Program-made: the position numbers and the translations under genes
From: CBDBND01 sp965207985
Lineage (GTDB): Bacteria > Pseudomonadota > Alphaproteobacteria > Rhodospirillales > Rhodospirillaceae
Assembly: GCA_965207985.1 (NCBI GenBank)
Contig: CBDBND010000032.1
Location: forward strand, 1-64,000
Length of the DNA stretch: 64,000 nucleotides
Direction: 5' to 3'
Shown: positions 17,953-26,577 of the stretch, piece after piece
Numbering within the stretch: position 1 is the first letter of the stretch
How the letters are laid out: every line of letters starts with the position of its first letter
The notes under the pieces: model-generated
Seen by the model: the letters and a program-made list of their open reading frames with translations, nothing else
Database searches by the model: none
What the model was told of the DNA's origin: nothing

Positions 17953-18063
17953 AGCGACGCTTATGGTGATAAATCCAATCCAGATTATCTATACAAGTAC
18001 GTCGAGAAGGTTGAGTACCCCGGACTTGACCTATCGCATCTGTACTTGAAGAAGGACGACTGA
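17953..18063 (+). pseudogene. integrase 3' remnant of inverted element copy
   Basis: The last 36 codons of an integrase very close to that at 7240-8959. They start at SDAYGDKSNPDYLY (with the catalytic Tyr) and end HLYLKKDD. The rest has been lost at the junction with the DUF4338 fragment. The downstream spacing to the next gene matches the left copy. Confidence 0.9.
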
Positions 18064-18116
18064 AGGGCGAGGAATCCTAAACCGTAGGGGTATTACGACC
18101 ATGCCAGGGAGGGCAA

Positions 18117-18494
18117 ATGGTCGTTACGTTGCAGCACAAGGCAGATACGGGTTCTAACCAGCCCGCAAATGTTTATTTGCAATTAACTGCACAGGCCTAT
18201 TCCTATAACAGGCCAGGCGGATTTGTCGTTTCTGTGCTCAAGCCGAAGATCGACCGCCTGTCTATAACCTTCGATATACAAGGCGAACTGACGCGGAAGA
18301 AAGTCAGAGACCGCCTTCAGACCCTGGCGTTGAATAACAGTCCTGTCGTCACGCTATGGCAAAAAGAGAAGGGTTGGGGGGCAAGTAAGTACTATCGATC
18401 CTATGCGGTGAGTGTAGGGGCAAAGAACACGGTACTGGTTCAGCATACCTCCTTGAATGCAAATCACCGCTTCCTGCGATTTGAATTCAATCCC
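18117..18494 (+). pseudogene. replication-initiator-like protein, N-terminal remnant (second copy)
   Basis: 126 residues from MVVTLQHKADTG to RFLRFEFNP align with the start of the protein at 6151-7186 with only scattered changes. Then the match stops and IS5-type sequence follows. The ATG, ribosome site and upstream 50 bases are conserved with the left copy. It is not functional in this form. Confidence 0.9.
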
Positions 18495-18528
18495 TCTAAG
18501 AGTCTGGCCGGAAAAGAATCGTTTATTT

Positions 18529-18786
18529 TCATAACCTTGCTAGTCTACGGATGAAGACTTGGATGCTGGCGATCAGGAGCCAGGCAAGGGCGCTCTCGAC
18601 GGTCGCCTTGAAGTCCTTCGCAAGGCGGCGGCTGCGCCCGAACCATGCGAAGGTGCGTTCGACCACCCAACGGCGCGGCAGCGCAACGAAGCCGTCCGCC
18701 TTGTCGTTGCGCCTGACGATCTCCAGCGCCCAGTCGCCGATCTTCTTCAGCGCACCGGACCGAACACCGGGGATAGTCATACCCCC
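18529..18786 (-). pseudogene. IS5-family transposase, C-terminal fragment
   Basis: The frame encodes DWALEIVRRNDKADGF, PRRWVVERTFAWFGRSRR and LAKDFKATVESALAWLLIAS, the standard C-terminal end of IS5-family transposases with the conserved ERTFAW (catalytic Glu region). It has been fused to an unrelated secreted-protein fragment upstream. The exact junction is near 18750-18790. Confidence 0.85.
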
Positions 18787-19212
18787 AGGGGCAGTGGCCG
18801 CCGAACAGGACGACCAGTTGGACAACACCCGCTGTTGAGGGTCCCACATGAAGTGCTGGGCAAAGCCAGGGAACGTGGACGATACTGTCACCGTCAACAG
18901 GCGGGCATCGTCCACGTCAACGGCATCGAGATAGACCAAGGCCGAGGCGCCTGCGTCAAGATCGCCCTCTACCTGGTCCAGTACCAGATCGGACTCATTG
19001 TCCGCAAACTGGATGGTATAGGACCCAGCGTCGCTAGAAGGGTTATAGACCTGAATGAAGTTATCCACGATGGGCAGATTGGACACCGGCTCAAAAACCA
19101 CATCCTCAGCGGATGTCTCGCCAGACCCCAATGCCACCGCCATCCAGCAGAGAGCGAGGCGCCAGAACCCCGGGCCCGGAAACTGTTCGGTATCGCAAGG
19201 ACCTCTCGTCAT
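18787..19212 (-). pseudogene. secreted protein, N-terminal fragment, function unknown
   Basis: About 140 residues with a signal peptide (hydrophobic RLALCWMAVALGSG, cleavage near TSAED). An extracellular-looking beta-rich section follows (VDNFIQVYNPSSDAGSYTIQ, LLTVTVSSTFPGFAQHF). I do not recognise the family. It resembles chaperone- or adhesin-like surface proteins only in composition. The 3' end is replaced by the IS5 fragment. Confidence 0.5.
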
Positions 19213-19536
19213 CGCGCCGCACCCCCTTCCGTCAATCCCAGCATCTTCAGGCCTCGTGTTGCCATTGCGTCAGACCTGACCGGCGGGATCATAGAAAGTC
19301 TCGCATGTGTTGCCACCTTCCAAAAGGAGGGGAGGACACGAATTTATGGTGGATTTGTGCGCACCCCTGGCACACTGCAAAGGGCACGCAATCGCTCACG
19401 GTAACGCTTTTTGGTCAGACTCGACAAATCAGCAATCCTCTGACAGGCCGTCTTAAGTCGTAAGCTGCTGGAACGACTCATGAAATGACATTATGGGTCC
19501 GAACCCTAGAGCATAGGGCCAGAAAGTTGCATTGAT
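19213..19536. other. gene-poor stretch in the inverted element copy
   Basis: No firmly supported gene. A 45-codon minus-strand frame (19482 down to 19345, beginning MSRSSSLRLKTACQRIADL) looks protein-like but is not recognised. It may be the tail of a lost gene. Confidence 0.3.
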
Positions 19537-19600
19537 TTGACCAAACTCTCGAACATTATCGAGCTCAACGCGCTGGTCGGCTTTGTCAGATTAATTTTTT
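19537..19600 (+). pseudogene. fossil 5' end of gene-882 family in the inverted copy
   Basis: TTGACCAAACTCTCGAACAT and the following bases match the fossil at 2343-2246. The IS6-like end (GGCTTTGTCAGATTAA) follows at the same place. The leader is lost here. This confirms that both element copies descend from one that already carried this scar. Confidence 0.55.
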
Positions 19601-19753
19601 ATAGTCGCCTTTCCCTGTCCTCTTTTTTGCGATCCCAGGGCGCAAAGAACGGTGTTGTTTGGCTGAGAGGGGACAAGCACTGACGACGAAATTGGCTCAT
19701 TAGTCAGAGAATTCCACCATACGATTTGATGCTGACAATGCGGTTGAGAAAAA

Positions 19754-19990
19754 ATGAAAAAGTCGAGGCTTAGGTACAAGAACCTAATAATGCCTGCAGG
19801 CGATGAGCAACGGCATGAAGTCTACCATGGGCCTATGATACCGCGAACGTTGGACCCCGTCCTAGATGGAAGACCGGTAAGGTCTTGCGCAAGGTGTAGG
19901 AAAAAATTTCAACCTACCCTCAAGCGCCGTCTATTGTGTTCAAGGTGTTATAAGGATGAAGGTCACGGCGGACCTTACGCGAGATTATGA
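19754..19990 (+). CDS. small zinc-ribbon protein, second copy
   Basis: 78 residues, the same length as the protein at 1887-2123 and nearly identical in its C-terminal half, including CARC and CSRC. Changes cluster in the N-terminal 30 residues. The intact frame in an otherwise deleted element suggests either recent duplication or a retained function. The next conserved gene follows 96 bases downstream, as in the left copy. Confidence 0.7.
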   Translation: MKKSRLRYKNLIMPAGDEQRHEVYHGPMIPRTLDPVLDGRPVRSCARCRKKFQPTLKRRLLCSRCYKDEGHGGPYARL

Positions 19991-20086
19991 CACCTGTCTG
20001 TTATTTCCGAGGGCCTTATCCGTCGACCTTCATGATGCAAACCTTCCAGGTATAGATGAAGTTTTATAAAGGGACAGAGGAGTGGG

Positions 20087-20536
20087 ATGGACGGCCTGGA
20101 GCAGCTACGACAGAGGTTTAACCGCACCTTTGCACCCTGGGGGATAGAACTACCGCTCGACGCCCTATCGCCCGGTGTGGTCAGACTCATCGCTCAGAGG
20201 GGATGGAGCATCTGGACACGCCTCGACATCGACCCCGAGGATGGCCGGGAGCACCTCGACTACTATGCCATGCACCGCATGACCGACGACCGCCATGTGC
20301 GATTGTCCGCCGACGGCGAGGAGGAAAATCTGCCGTCCATTGCAGAGGGCTACGTCACACCCGAGGGCGCCACCGTGGCGGAGCAGGAAGAGGCGCGGAA
20401 CAGATATTTTGCGCACAACCAGGCGGTGAAAAAGTTGCTGGAAGAGAAAGGCTTTGTCATGACGGATCAAGCTCACGGCAGCGCCCTCGTCAATCGCTAT
20501 CTTCAAACTCACCCGGACAAGAAGGGCTTCGGATGA
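20087..20536 (+). CDS. conserved hypothetical protein of the element, second copy
   Basis: 149 residues, full-length paralogue of the protein at 1341-1790 (for example FNRTFAPWGIELPLDALSPG is shared with one change). The upstream sequence is conserved too. No family recognised. Confidence 0.7.
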   Translation: MDGLEQLRQRFNRTFAPWGIELPLDALSPGVVRLIAQRGWSIWTRLDIDPEDGREHLDYYAMHRMTDDRHVRLSADGEEENLPSIAEGYVTPEGATVAEQEEARNRYFAHNQAVKKLLEEKGFVMTDQAHGSALVNRYLQTHPDKKGFG

Positions 20537-20992
20537 ACGAGCGCCATGAAATCACCGCACCATGACATCCGCGAGACCTGTACATTTCTGTTTACCTTAT
20601 CCGCTTGACTTGACTGTGGATCGTCCCGGCAGACTAAACGGAAGCTATAAAAGAGTTTGGCAACGAGTGACCTTGGTTAAAGACCGAAGCGGAACCACAG
20701 AGCGCTTTCACGCTCTCGGAACCGTTTTCAACTGACTTGCCAATAGCACCCCGACACTCTTGGAACGACGATTGCTGTATTTCAAATACTGGAATTTGTG
20801 CTGCTCGAATAGCTTAAGAGTGCTTGTAAAGGAGCAGCTGTAATTGGCCACAGCATCCGTTTCCTCCTCTCTTGAAATTTGGTCACCCCATATACTTCGT
20901 AATCTTTCTTTACATTTGCAGTCACCCGATTAACGTCAATAGTGGGACTGAAGTCTTCCGTCCTCCCCCTTGGAAACCTCAAGGAGGAGGAC
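20537..20992 (+). repeat. leader region of inverted copy, including leader module copy C
   Basis: There is no gene here. The stretch matches 883-1340 in reverse, and from 20861 it matches the leader module, including an AAGGAGGAGG ribosome site and the ATG at 20993. Sequence conservation over more than 400 untranslated bases suggests control signals, or simply recent duplication. Confidence 0.55.
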
Positions 20993-21215
20993 ATGGTGAA
21001 CAAAGACCACACTCTAGAACATTACCGAACCCAACTCGCTGATCTGGTCCAGGATCATGCAGCAAACTTACCTGAATACAGACCCCTGAACATCTCGCCA
21101 TGGTTGGCGATGAGCCTGATGCAAAAGGCCATCCGGCGTGGGCGGGAAGAACTGGCACTGAGTGCTGCTGCTACCCTGCTGCATATCTCTCCTGAACGTT
21201 TGTGGCGACGGCTCC
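20993..21215 (+). pseudogene. gene-882 family protein, N-terminal remnant (second copy)
   Basis: About 74 residues from MVNKDHTLEHYRTQLADL to SPERLWRRL match the protein starting at 882. After CGGCTC the sequence changes abruptly and the match ends. The ribosome site is intact, so a short product may still be made. Confidence 0.85.
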
Positions 21216-21605
21216 CGGGTCAAGGAATCGACTGCTTGGCGCAGCGCCCCGGCCGTGTCCTTGCCCCGCTTCAACGCCGGCACGGCCTTGAGCAGCTTGA
21301 CCTTCACCGTGGACGCAGGGGCGGTCGTATACTTGCGGACCTGCACCAACGTCGGAGCCGCTCCGTAATCCTCGTCGCGCATCGCCATGCGCACGACGAT
21401 ATAGAATCGCCGACGGCGTTACCAGTGTTTTGTTGAGGGTGTCGAAAATGAATTCTGCACAAAGGGAAGAGGACGCTATGACAGGTATAACAAACGAGCA
21501 CAGCCGAAAAAGGACATCTGGTTGCGACCCCTCCGCAAAGACTGGAAGCGAACGCTCAATCGTTGAATCCATCACTCTCATCACCGCGTAACCGAACGCT
21601 TTCCG
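21216..21605. other. unidentified DNA at right end of the insertion in the enoyl-CoA hydratase gene
   Basis: Two weakly protein-like frames are seen. One is a minus-strand frame of about 65 residues (21424 down to 21217; ...MRDEDYGAAPTLVQVRKYT...). The other is a plus-strand frame at 21448-21591 (MNSAQREEDAMTGITNEHSR...). I recognise neither. This is probably the edge of the inserted mobile DNA. Confidence 0.3.
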
Positions 21606-21744
21606 TTTGAATCGTCATTGGCACCGTTCACCGCATCGGCCAGGGCTGCATACATGGCGACCGTTAGTGCATTTTTTTGTCCGGTCTATTGATGGTCAGC
21701 GTCAGAATTCGGTCCGACACCTCCGCCTTGATGTGTTCGGTCAT
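21606..21744 (-). pseudogene. enoyl-CoA hydratase, 5' part of a split gene
   Basis: The minus-strand ATG at 21744 opens a crotonase N-terminus: MTEHIKAEVSDRILTLTINR, then PDKK. A run of seven A stands where eight are needed to continue NALTVAMYAALADAVN in frame. The text reaches DDSN at 21606, exactly where the 3' part (RVVLITG..., 17622 down) would continue. The start lies 19 bases after the argG stop, so argG and this gene were one operon. The gene is broken by both a 1-base deletion and a 4-kb insertion. Confidence 0.9.
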
Positions 21745-21763
21745 GGCCCGGTCGTCCTCATTT

Positions 21764-22966
21764 CTATTTTTTGCGCGTGGCACCCAAACGCAAACGCAGG
21801 GCATTCAACTTTATGAACCCTTCCGCGTCGTGCTGATCGTAAACGTCGTCTTCTTCGAAGGTGACGTGATCCATGCTGTAAAGGCTGTGAGGGGACTTAC
21901 GGCCCACCACCGTTACGTTGCCCTTGTACAACTTCAACCGTGCGGTGCCGCTGACATGGATTTGCGTCGCGTCGATGGCAGCCTGAAGCGCCTCCCGTTC
22001 CGGGGCGAACCAATAACCCGTGTACACCAGCTTGGCGTAGCGCGGCATGAACTCGTCTTTCAAATGGGCCGCTTCCCGGTCCAGGGTGAGGCTTTCAACC
22101 GCCCGCCGCGCCACCAACCAAATGGTGCCGCCCGGCGTTTCGTACACGCCCCGGGACTTCATCCCCACATAACGGTTCTCCACCAGGTCCACCCGGCCGA
22201 TGCCGTGTTTGCCCCCTAGTGCGTTGAGTTTTGTCAGAAGCGCAGCCGGTGAGAGCTTCTCTCCGTTCACGGCAACCGGGTCACCGCCTTCGAAGTCAAT
22301 CTCCACGTACTCAGAGTCATCGGGCGCCGCTTCCGGTGAAACACTCAGGCGGAACATGTCTTCGTCTGGTTCCACCCAAGGGTCTTCCAAGGCTTTGCCT
22401 TCGAAGGAGATGTGCAAGAGGTTTGCGTCCATGGAATAAGGCGCTTCTCCCCGCTTGTCTTTGGGTATGGGGATTTGATGCTTCTCCGCGTACTCGATGA
22501 GCTTGGTCCGCGATGACAAATCCCACTCCCGCCAGGGCGAAATCACCTTGATGTCCGGATTGAGCGCATAGGCGGTGAGTTCAAAGCGCACCTGATCGTT
22601 GCCTTTGCCGGTGGCGCCATGGGCAATGATGCCAGCGCCTGTCGCCGCTGCGATTTCCACCAGGCGTTTGGCGATGAGCGGCCGGGCGATGGAGGTGCCC
22701 AGCAGGTACACCCCTTCATACAAGGCGTTGGCGCGGAACATGGGGAACACATAGTCCCGCACGAAGTCCTCTTTGAGGTCTTCGATGAAAATCTCCTTGA
22801 TGCCGAGCACCTCGGCCTTCTTCCGGGCGGGTTCCAATGCCTCGCCCTGGCCGATGTCGGCGGTAAAGGTCACCACCTCGCAATTCTTCTCTTCCTGCAG
22901 CCAGCGCAGGATGATGGAGGTATCGAGCCCTCCGGAATAAGCGAGGACGACTTTCTCGCGGCTCAT
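21764..22966 (-). CDS. argG: argininosuccinate synthase
   Basis: Joins citrulline and aspartate with ATP to make argininosuccinate in arginine synthesis (cytoplasm, homotetramer). The protein is 400 residues. The N-terminal PP-loop ATP motif is AYSGGLDTS (residues 8-16), followed by YLLGTSIARPLIAK, AHGATGKGNDQVRFE and SPWREW. The C-terminal domain ends with SPHSLYSMD. I prefer the ATG at 22966 (MSREK) over a TTG five codons upstream. rlmN is transcribed in the same direction just upstream, and the split enoyl-CoA hydratase gene follows directly. Confidence 0.97.
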   Translation of the reverse strand: MSREKVVLAYSGGLDTSIILRWLQEEKNCEVVTFTADIGQGEALEPARKKAEVLGIKEIFIEDLKEDFVRDYVFPMFRANALYEGVYLLGTSIARPLIAKRLVEIAAATGAGIIAHGATGKGNDQVRFELTAYALNPDIKVISPWREWDLSSRTKLIEYAEKHQIPIPKDKRGEAPYSMDANLLHISFEGKALEDPWVEPDEDMFRLSVSPEAAPDDSEYVEIDFEGGDPVAVNGEKLSPAALLTKLNALGGKHGIGRVDLVENRYVGMKSRGVYETPGGTIWLVARRAVESLTLDREAAHLKDEFMPRYAKLVYTGYWFAPEREALQAAIDATQIHVSGTARLKLYKGNVTVVGRKSPHSLYSMDHVTFEEDDVYDQHDAEGFIKLNALRLRLGATRKK

Positions 22967-23052
22967 GACAATGGTTCCCAATCGTCCCCCGGGCCCTGTG
23001 CGCCGGGGCGTGTGGCGGCGGAGTATAGGGAGCGCGGCTACCGGGGCAAGGG

Positions 23053-24243
23053 TTAGGGTGTTTGGTGTGCGCCGGCTTCTTTTTCCGCCCAGGCCTGCTC
23101 GGACCGTTGCCTTTGCTCCCGCGCGGAGAGTTTTTCTGAGTCCGTGCGCAGTTGACCACAGGCGGCGAGGATATCCCGGCCGCGCGGTGTGCGGATGGGG
23201 CAGGTCAATCCCGCATCCGCGAGTATTTGCTGAAACGTCTCAATGGTCTTCATGTCGGAACACTCATAGGGCGCACCCGGCCAGGGATTGAAGGGAATGA
23301 GGTTAAATTTGCAGGGCACCTTTTTCACCAGTTTCACCAAGGCTTTGGCATCGTCTTCCGAATCATTGATACCTTTGAGCATCACGTATTCAAACGTAAT
23401 GCGCCGGGCGTTGGAGACACCAGGATACGTCCGGCAGGCCTCCATGAGATCCTTCAACGGATACTTCTTGTTGATGGGCATGATGGAATTGCGGGTTTCG
23501 TCATCGGCGGCATGAAGAGAGATGGCTAGGTTGACACGCAGCTCCTCGCCACAGCGTTTGATGTCCGGCACGATGCCTGACGTGGACAAGGTGATGCGCC
23601 GCTTACCCAGGGCAAGACCGTCTCCCGCCATGACGACGTGCATGGCTTTGGCCACGTCTTCGAAGTTGTAAAGCGGCTCACCCATGCCCATGAGAACGAT
23701 GTTGGTCAGTGACCGCGCTTCATCGGTGGGTGTGGGCCATTCGCCCAGAGCGTCCCGGGCGATCATCACTTGTCCGACAATCTCTCCTGCGGTGAGGTTG
23801 CGCACCAGGCGCTGGGTGCCTGTGTGACAAAATCGGCAGGTCAGAGTGCAGCCCACTTGGGACGACACACACAAAGTGCCGCGATCTTCTTCGGGAATGA
23901 ATACCGTCTCCGCCTTCTGGCCGTCGGAAAATTCCAGCAGCCATTTCCGCGTGCCGTCACTGGAGACCTGTTCTTGCGCGATGGACGGCCGGTCGATGGA
24001 AAACCTGTCCGACAGCCGGGCTCGGCAGGCCTTTGACAGGTCGGTCATGTCCTCGAAGGACCGGGCTCCCCGGTTATACATCCATTGAAAGATCTGGTTG
24101 CCCCTGTAGCGCTGTTCCCCCAGTTCAACAGCGAGCGCGGTCAAGTCCCCCTTATCCCATCCGAGCAAAGACGGCGATCCCTGCCCCGGCGGACTCACGG
24201 GCTTCTCAGGCGAAGTTTGTAGCGGGTCGCTGGCGTCTGGCAT
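23053..24243 (-). CDS. rlmN: 23S rRNA (A2503-C2) / tRNA (A37-C2) methyltransferase
   Basis: Radical-SAM enzyme that methylates C2 of adenine 2503 in 23S rRNA and A37 in some tRNAs. The 396-residue protein has the cluster-binding motif CTLTCRFC (Cys132, 136, 139) and GMGEPLYNF (SAM binding). A late Cys in FNPWPGAPYECSD or TCPIRTPRGRDILAACGQL acts in the methyl-transfer mechanism. The start at 24243 (MPDASD) is preferred over a TTG further upstream. It is adjacent to argG, as in other alphaproteobacteria. Confidence 0.96.
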   Translation of the reverse strand: MPDASDPLQTSPEKPVSPPGQGSPSLLGWDKGDLTALAVELGEQRYRGNQIFQWMYNRGARSFEDMTDLSKACRARLSDRFSIDRPSIAQEQVSSDGTRKWLLEFSDGQKAETVFIPEEDRGTLCVSSQVGCTLTCRFCHTGTQRLVRNLTAGEIVGQVMIARDALGEWPTPTDEARSLTNIVLMGMGEPLYNFEDVAKAMHVVMAGDGLALGKRRITLSTSGIVPDIKRCGEELRVNLAISLHAADDETRNSIMPINKKYPLKDLMEACRTYPGVSNARRITFEYVMLKGINDSEDDAKALVKLVKKVPCKFNLIPFNPWPGAPYECSDMKTIETFQQILADAGLTCPIRTPRGRDILAACGQLRTDSEKLSAREQRQRSEQAWAEKEAGAHQTP

Positions 24244-24421
24244 GGGCCCTCTTACGCCCAATTGCCTGAATCGCAAAGGGTTCTTGTCTCTTCATGGCCA
24301 CAGAGACTAAAACATGGGTCCGGTCCCGTTTCCCGGGGATTTCAGGTCCTTACACCCAGTTGGGGTGACCGGCGGATCCTGAAAGAGGAGACGGGGGCAC
24401 CGCAAGAGGGAGAGGGAGTTC

Positions 24422-25282
24422 ATGGTCTTACGCGCGGTGTTGATGGCGACCGCTGCTCTATCGTTAGCGGCGTGTGGCGCCAACTATGATGTCATGGGGG
24501 CGCGGGACCTTCCCAACCGGGGGGCCGAGTTCCACCGTGCATTGCAGACGGACTATGTGGACCTGGCTGCCGCGGAAAAGGCGGAAGCCGATTGGGGCGA
24601 CACCAAGACTTTTGTACAACGGGCCCGCCGGGCTGCCAGCGGGGATACCTTTCCTCCTGAAGCCCTTAACGCCCGTGATCTTCCCCAGTATTCCGTCGCG
24701 ACGTTGAGCGAAGCCCGCCAGCGTTTGATGGCCGTGCTGACTGACCAGAACCGTGCGCGTCTCCCGGTGATGGCCGCCATGGCTCAATCCGGATTTGATT
24801 GCTGGATGCAGGAACAGGAAGAAGACCGTCAGCCGGAAGATATCGCGGCCTGCCGGTCCAGTTTCAACACCGCCTTACGCGCCCTGGAGGCGGCAGCACC
24901 CGCGCCTGTAACCGCCACGCCCGCGCCAGCGCCGGCCGATCCGGCCATGCCCGATCAGTTCCGCATTTTCTTTGATTTCGATTCCGCCGAACTCAACGCC
25001 GAAGGCCGTCAAGTTGTGAATCAGATTTCTCAGGCCCACGAGCGTTACAATCCGGCCACGGTTCTGGTGGTTGGCCATACGGATTCCGCCGGGTCCAGCG
25101 ATTACAACATCATGCTCTCCCAGCGCCGCGCCGAGACCGTTTACAATGCTTTGGCCGCGCGGGGCATTCCGCCAAACGACATGCGGGTGGAAGCCTATGG
25201 TGAAGAACGGCCCGACGTGAACCGTCCCGACGGCACCGAGGAACAACGCAACCGCCGCGTTGATGTGATTTTCGAGAAGTAA
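24422..25282 (+). CDS. OmpA-family outer-membrane lipoprotein
   Basis: A 286-residue precursor with lipobox LSLAAC (Cys18). The N-terminal domain has no recognised family. A proline/alanine linker (APAPVTATPAPAPADPA) leads to a C-terminal OmpA domain with FDFDSAELNAEG, VVGHTDSAGSSDYN (peptidoglycan-binding Asp) and LSQRRAETV with the conserved Arg. Such proteins tie the outer membrane to peptidoglycan. An AGGGAGAGGGAG ribosome site precedes the ATG. Only two bases separate its stop from the convergent moeB stop. Confidence 0.92.
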   Translation: MVLRAVLMATAALSLAACGANYDVMGARDLPNRGAEFHRALQTDYVDLAAAEKAEADWGDTKTFVQRARRAASGDTFPPEALNARDLPQYSVATLSEARQRLMAVLTDQNRARLPVMAAMAQSGFDCWMQEQEEDRQPEDIAACRSSFNTALRALEAAAPAPVTATPAPAPADPAMPDQFRIFFDFDSAELNAEGRQVVNQISQAHERYNPATVLVVGHTDSAGSSDYNIMLSQRRAETVYNALAARGIPPNDMRVEAYGEERPDVNRPDGTEEQRNRRVDVIFEK

Positions 25283-25284
25283 GT

Positions 25285-26085
25285 TTAAGCCGCCGCGTCG
25301 CCGGGCTGCTGCTCCACATCGGTAAGCGTGGCGTTTTCCGAACACAACACACACTGCGGGTCAGGCTTCACCTTGACCATGCGGGTGGTCAGGTCGCGGG
25401 CATCGTAAATCAACAACCGCCCGGCCATGCTCTCGCCGATCCCAAGAATTTCTTTGAGCACTTCCGTCGCCTGTAGCGACCCCATGACCCCGGCGACGGA
25501 ACCGAGAATACCCGCCTGCTCGCAGGTCCAAACGTCGTCGGGCGGCGGCGGTTGCGGATAAAGACAGCGGTAGCAAGGTCCGCCGGCGTGGGGTTTATAC
25601 GTCGAAAGCTGTCCGTCGAAGCGCAGAACCGCGGCGGAGACAAGGGTTTTCTTTTCAAAGAAACAGGCATCGTTGATGACGAAACGGGTTTCAAAGTTGT
25701 CGCTGCCGTCGGCGACGACGTCGTAATCGCGAACCAGCGCACGGGCGTTGTCGGCAGCGAGACGCACCTTGTGAGGCACGATGGTTACGTCCGGATTGAT
25801 GCCTGTCACCGTTCTCACCGCACTGTCCACTTTATGTGCGCCGATCTGATCGGTTGCATGCAACACCTGGCGCTGCAGGTTGGAAAGGTCGACGGTGTCG
25901 TCATCGATCACGCCGACGGTGCCTACGCCGGCCGCGGCGAGATACTGTATGAGCGGTGATCCAAGACCACCGGCGCCGACAACAAGCACCTTTGCGGCAA
26001 GGAATTTACTTTGTCCGTCCTTACCCACATCGGACAGACGAATGTGCCGGGCGTAACGTTCAAGCTGGTCTTCAGTGAAATCCAT
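25285..26085 (-). CDS. moeB: ThiF/MoeB/HesA family adenylyltransferase
   Basis: Adenylates the C-terminal glycine of a ubiquitin-like sulfur carrier such as MoaD or ThiS. The 266-residue protein has the nucleotide site VVGAGGLGSPLIQYLAAAG (residues about 35-53), DDDTVDLSNLQRQVLH (Arg finger region) and DVVADGSDNFETR. Zinc-binding cysteine pairs are in CYRCLY and CVLC. There is no rhodanese domain, so it is the short bacterial MoeB/ThiF type. A choice between the molybdopterin and thiamine pathways is not possible from sequence alone. The molybdenum hydroxylase at 61169 shows the organism needs molybdopterin. Confidence 0.9.
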   Translation of the reverse strand: MDFTEDQLERYARHIRLSDVGKDGQSKFLAAKVLVVGAGGLGSPLIQYLAAAGVGTVGVIDDDTVDLSNLQRQVLHATDQIGAHKVDSAVRTVTGINPDVTIVPHKVRLAADNARALVRDYDVVADGSDNFETRFVINDACFFEKKTLVSAAVLRFDGQLSTYKPHAGGPCYRCLYPQPPPPDDVWTCEQAGILGSVAGVMGSLQATEVLKEILGIGESMAGRLLIYDARDLTTRMVKVKPDPQCVLCSENATLTDVEQQPGDAAA

Positions 26086-26106
26086 GCCTGTGAGCGATCC
26101 CGTTTT

Positions 26107-26577
26107 TCAACCTGTACCCGTGGAGCCGAAACCACCCGCGCCCCGGTCGGTTTCCGGCAGAGTATCGACTTCACACAGCGACGCTTGCGTCACAGGCGCG
26201 ATGACCATCTGGGCAATCCGCTCGCCCCGTTCAATCTCAAAAGGGTCCTGCCCCAGGTTGGCGAGAATCACTTTCACTTCGCCGCGGTAGTCGGCGTCGA
26301 TGGTGCCCGGCGTATTCAGAACCGTGACACCGTGTTTGGCGGCCAGGCCGGACCGCGGCCGAACCTGAGCCTCAAACCCTTGCGGCAAGGCCATGGCGAA
26401 CCCGGTGGGCACCAAAGCTCGATCCCCCGGCGCCAAAACGAGGCTGGACTCCAAAGCGGCGTACAAATCCATGCCTGCCGCGTCTGCTGATTGATAGGAC
26501 GGTAAGGGCAAGTCCGCCCCGTGGGGCAGACGCTTCAAATCCACTGCAACCGTTTCACTCATAACCCGCTTCAACAT
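26107..26577 (-). CDS. dut: deoxyuridine 5'-triphosphate nucleotidohydrolase
   Basis: Splits dUTP to dUMP and pyrophosphate, keeping uracil out of DNA and feeding dTMP synthesis. The 156-residue protein carries all five trimeric dUTPase motifs: SADAAGMDLYA, PRSGLAAKHG, TPGTIDADYRGE (catalytic Asp), RIAQMVIAPV and RGAGGFGSTG. The ATG at 26577 directly abuts the coaBC stop, giving coupled translation. An internal ATG at 26562 (MSETVAV) is the alternative start. Confidence 0.96.
   Translation of the reverse strand: MLKRVMSETVAVDLKRLPHGADLPLPSYQSADAAGMDLYAALESSLVLAPGDRALVPTGFAMALPQGFEAQVRPRSGLAAKHGVTVLNTPGTIDADYRGEVKVILANLGQDPFEIERGERIAQMVIAPVTQASLCEVDTLPETDRGAGGFGSTGTG

Noticed and set aside
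17953..18063. Second attachment site beside the integrase tail
   Set aside because: No copy of the tRNA-Ala 3' end (GGGGTTCGATTCCCC) is present near the inverted copy, which lacks that side of the integrase gene.
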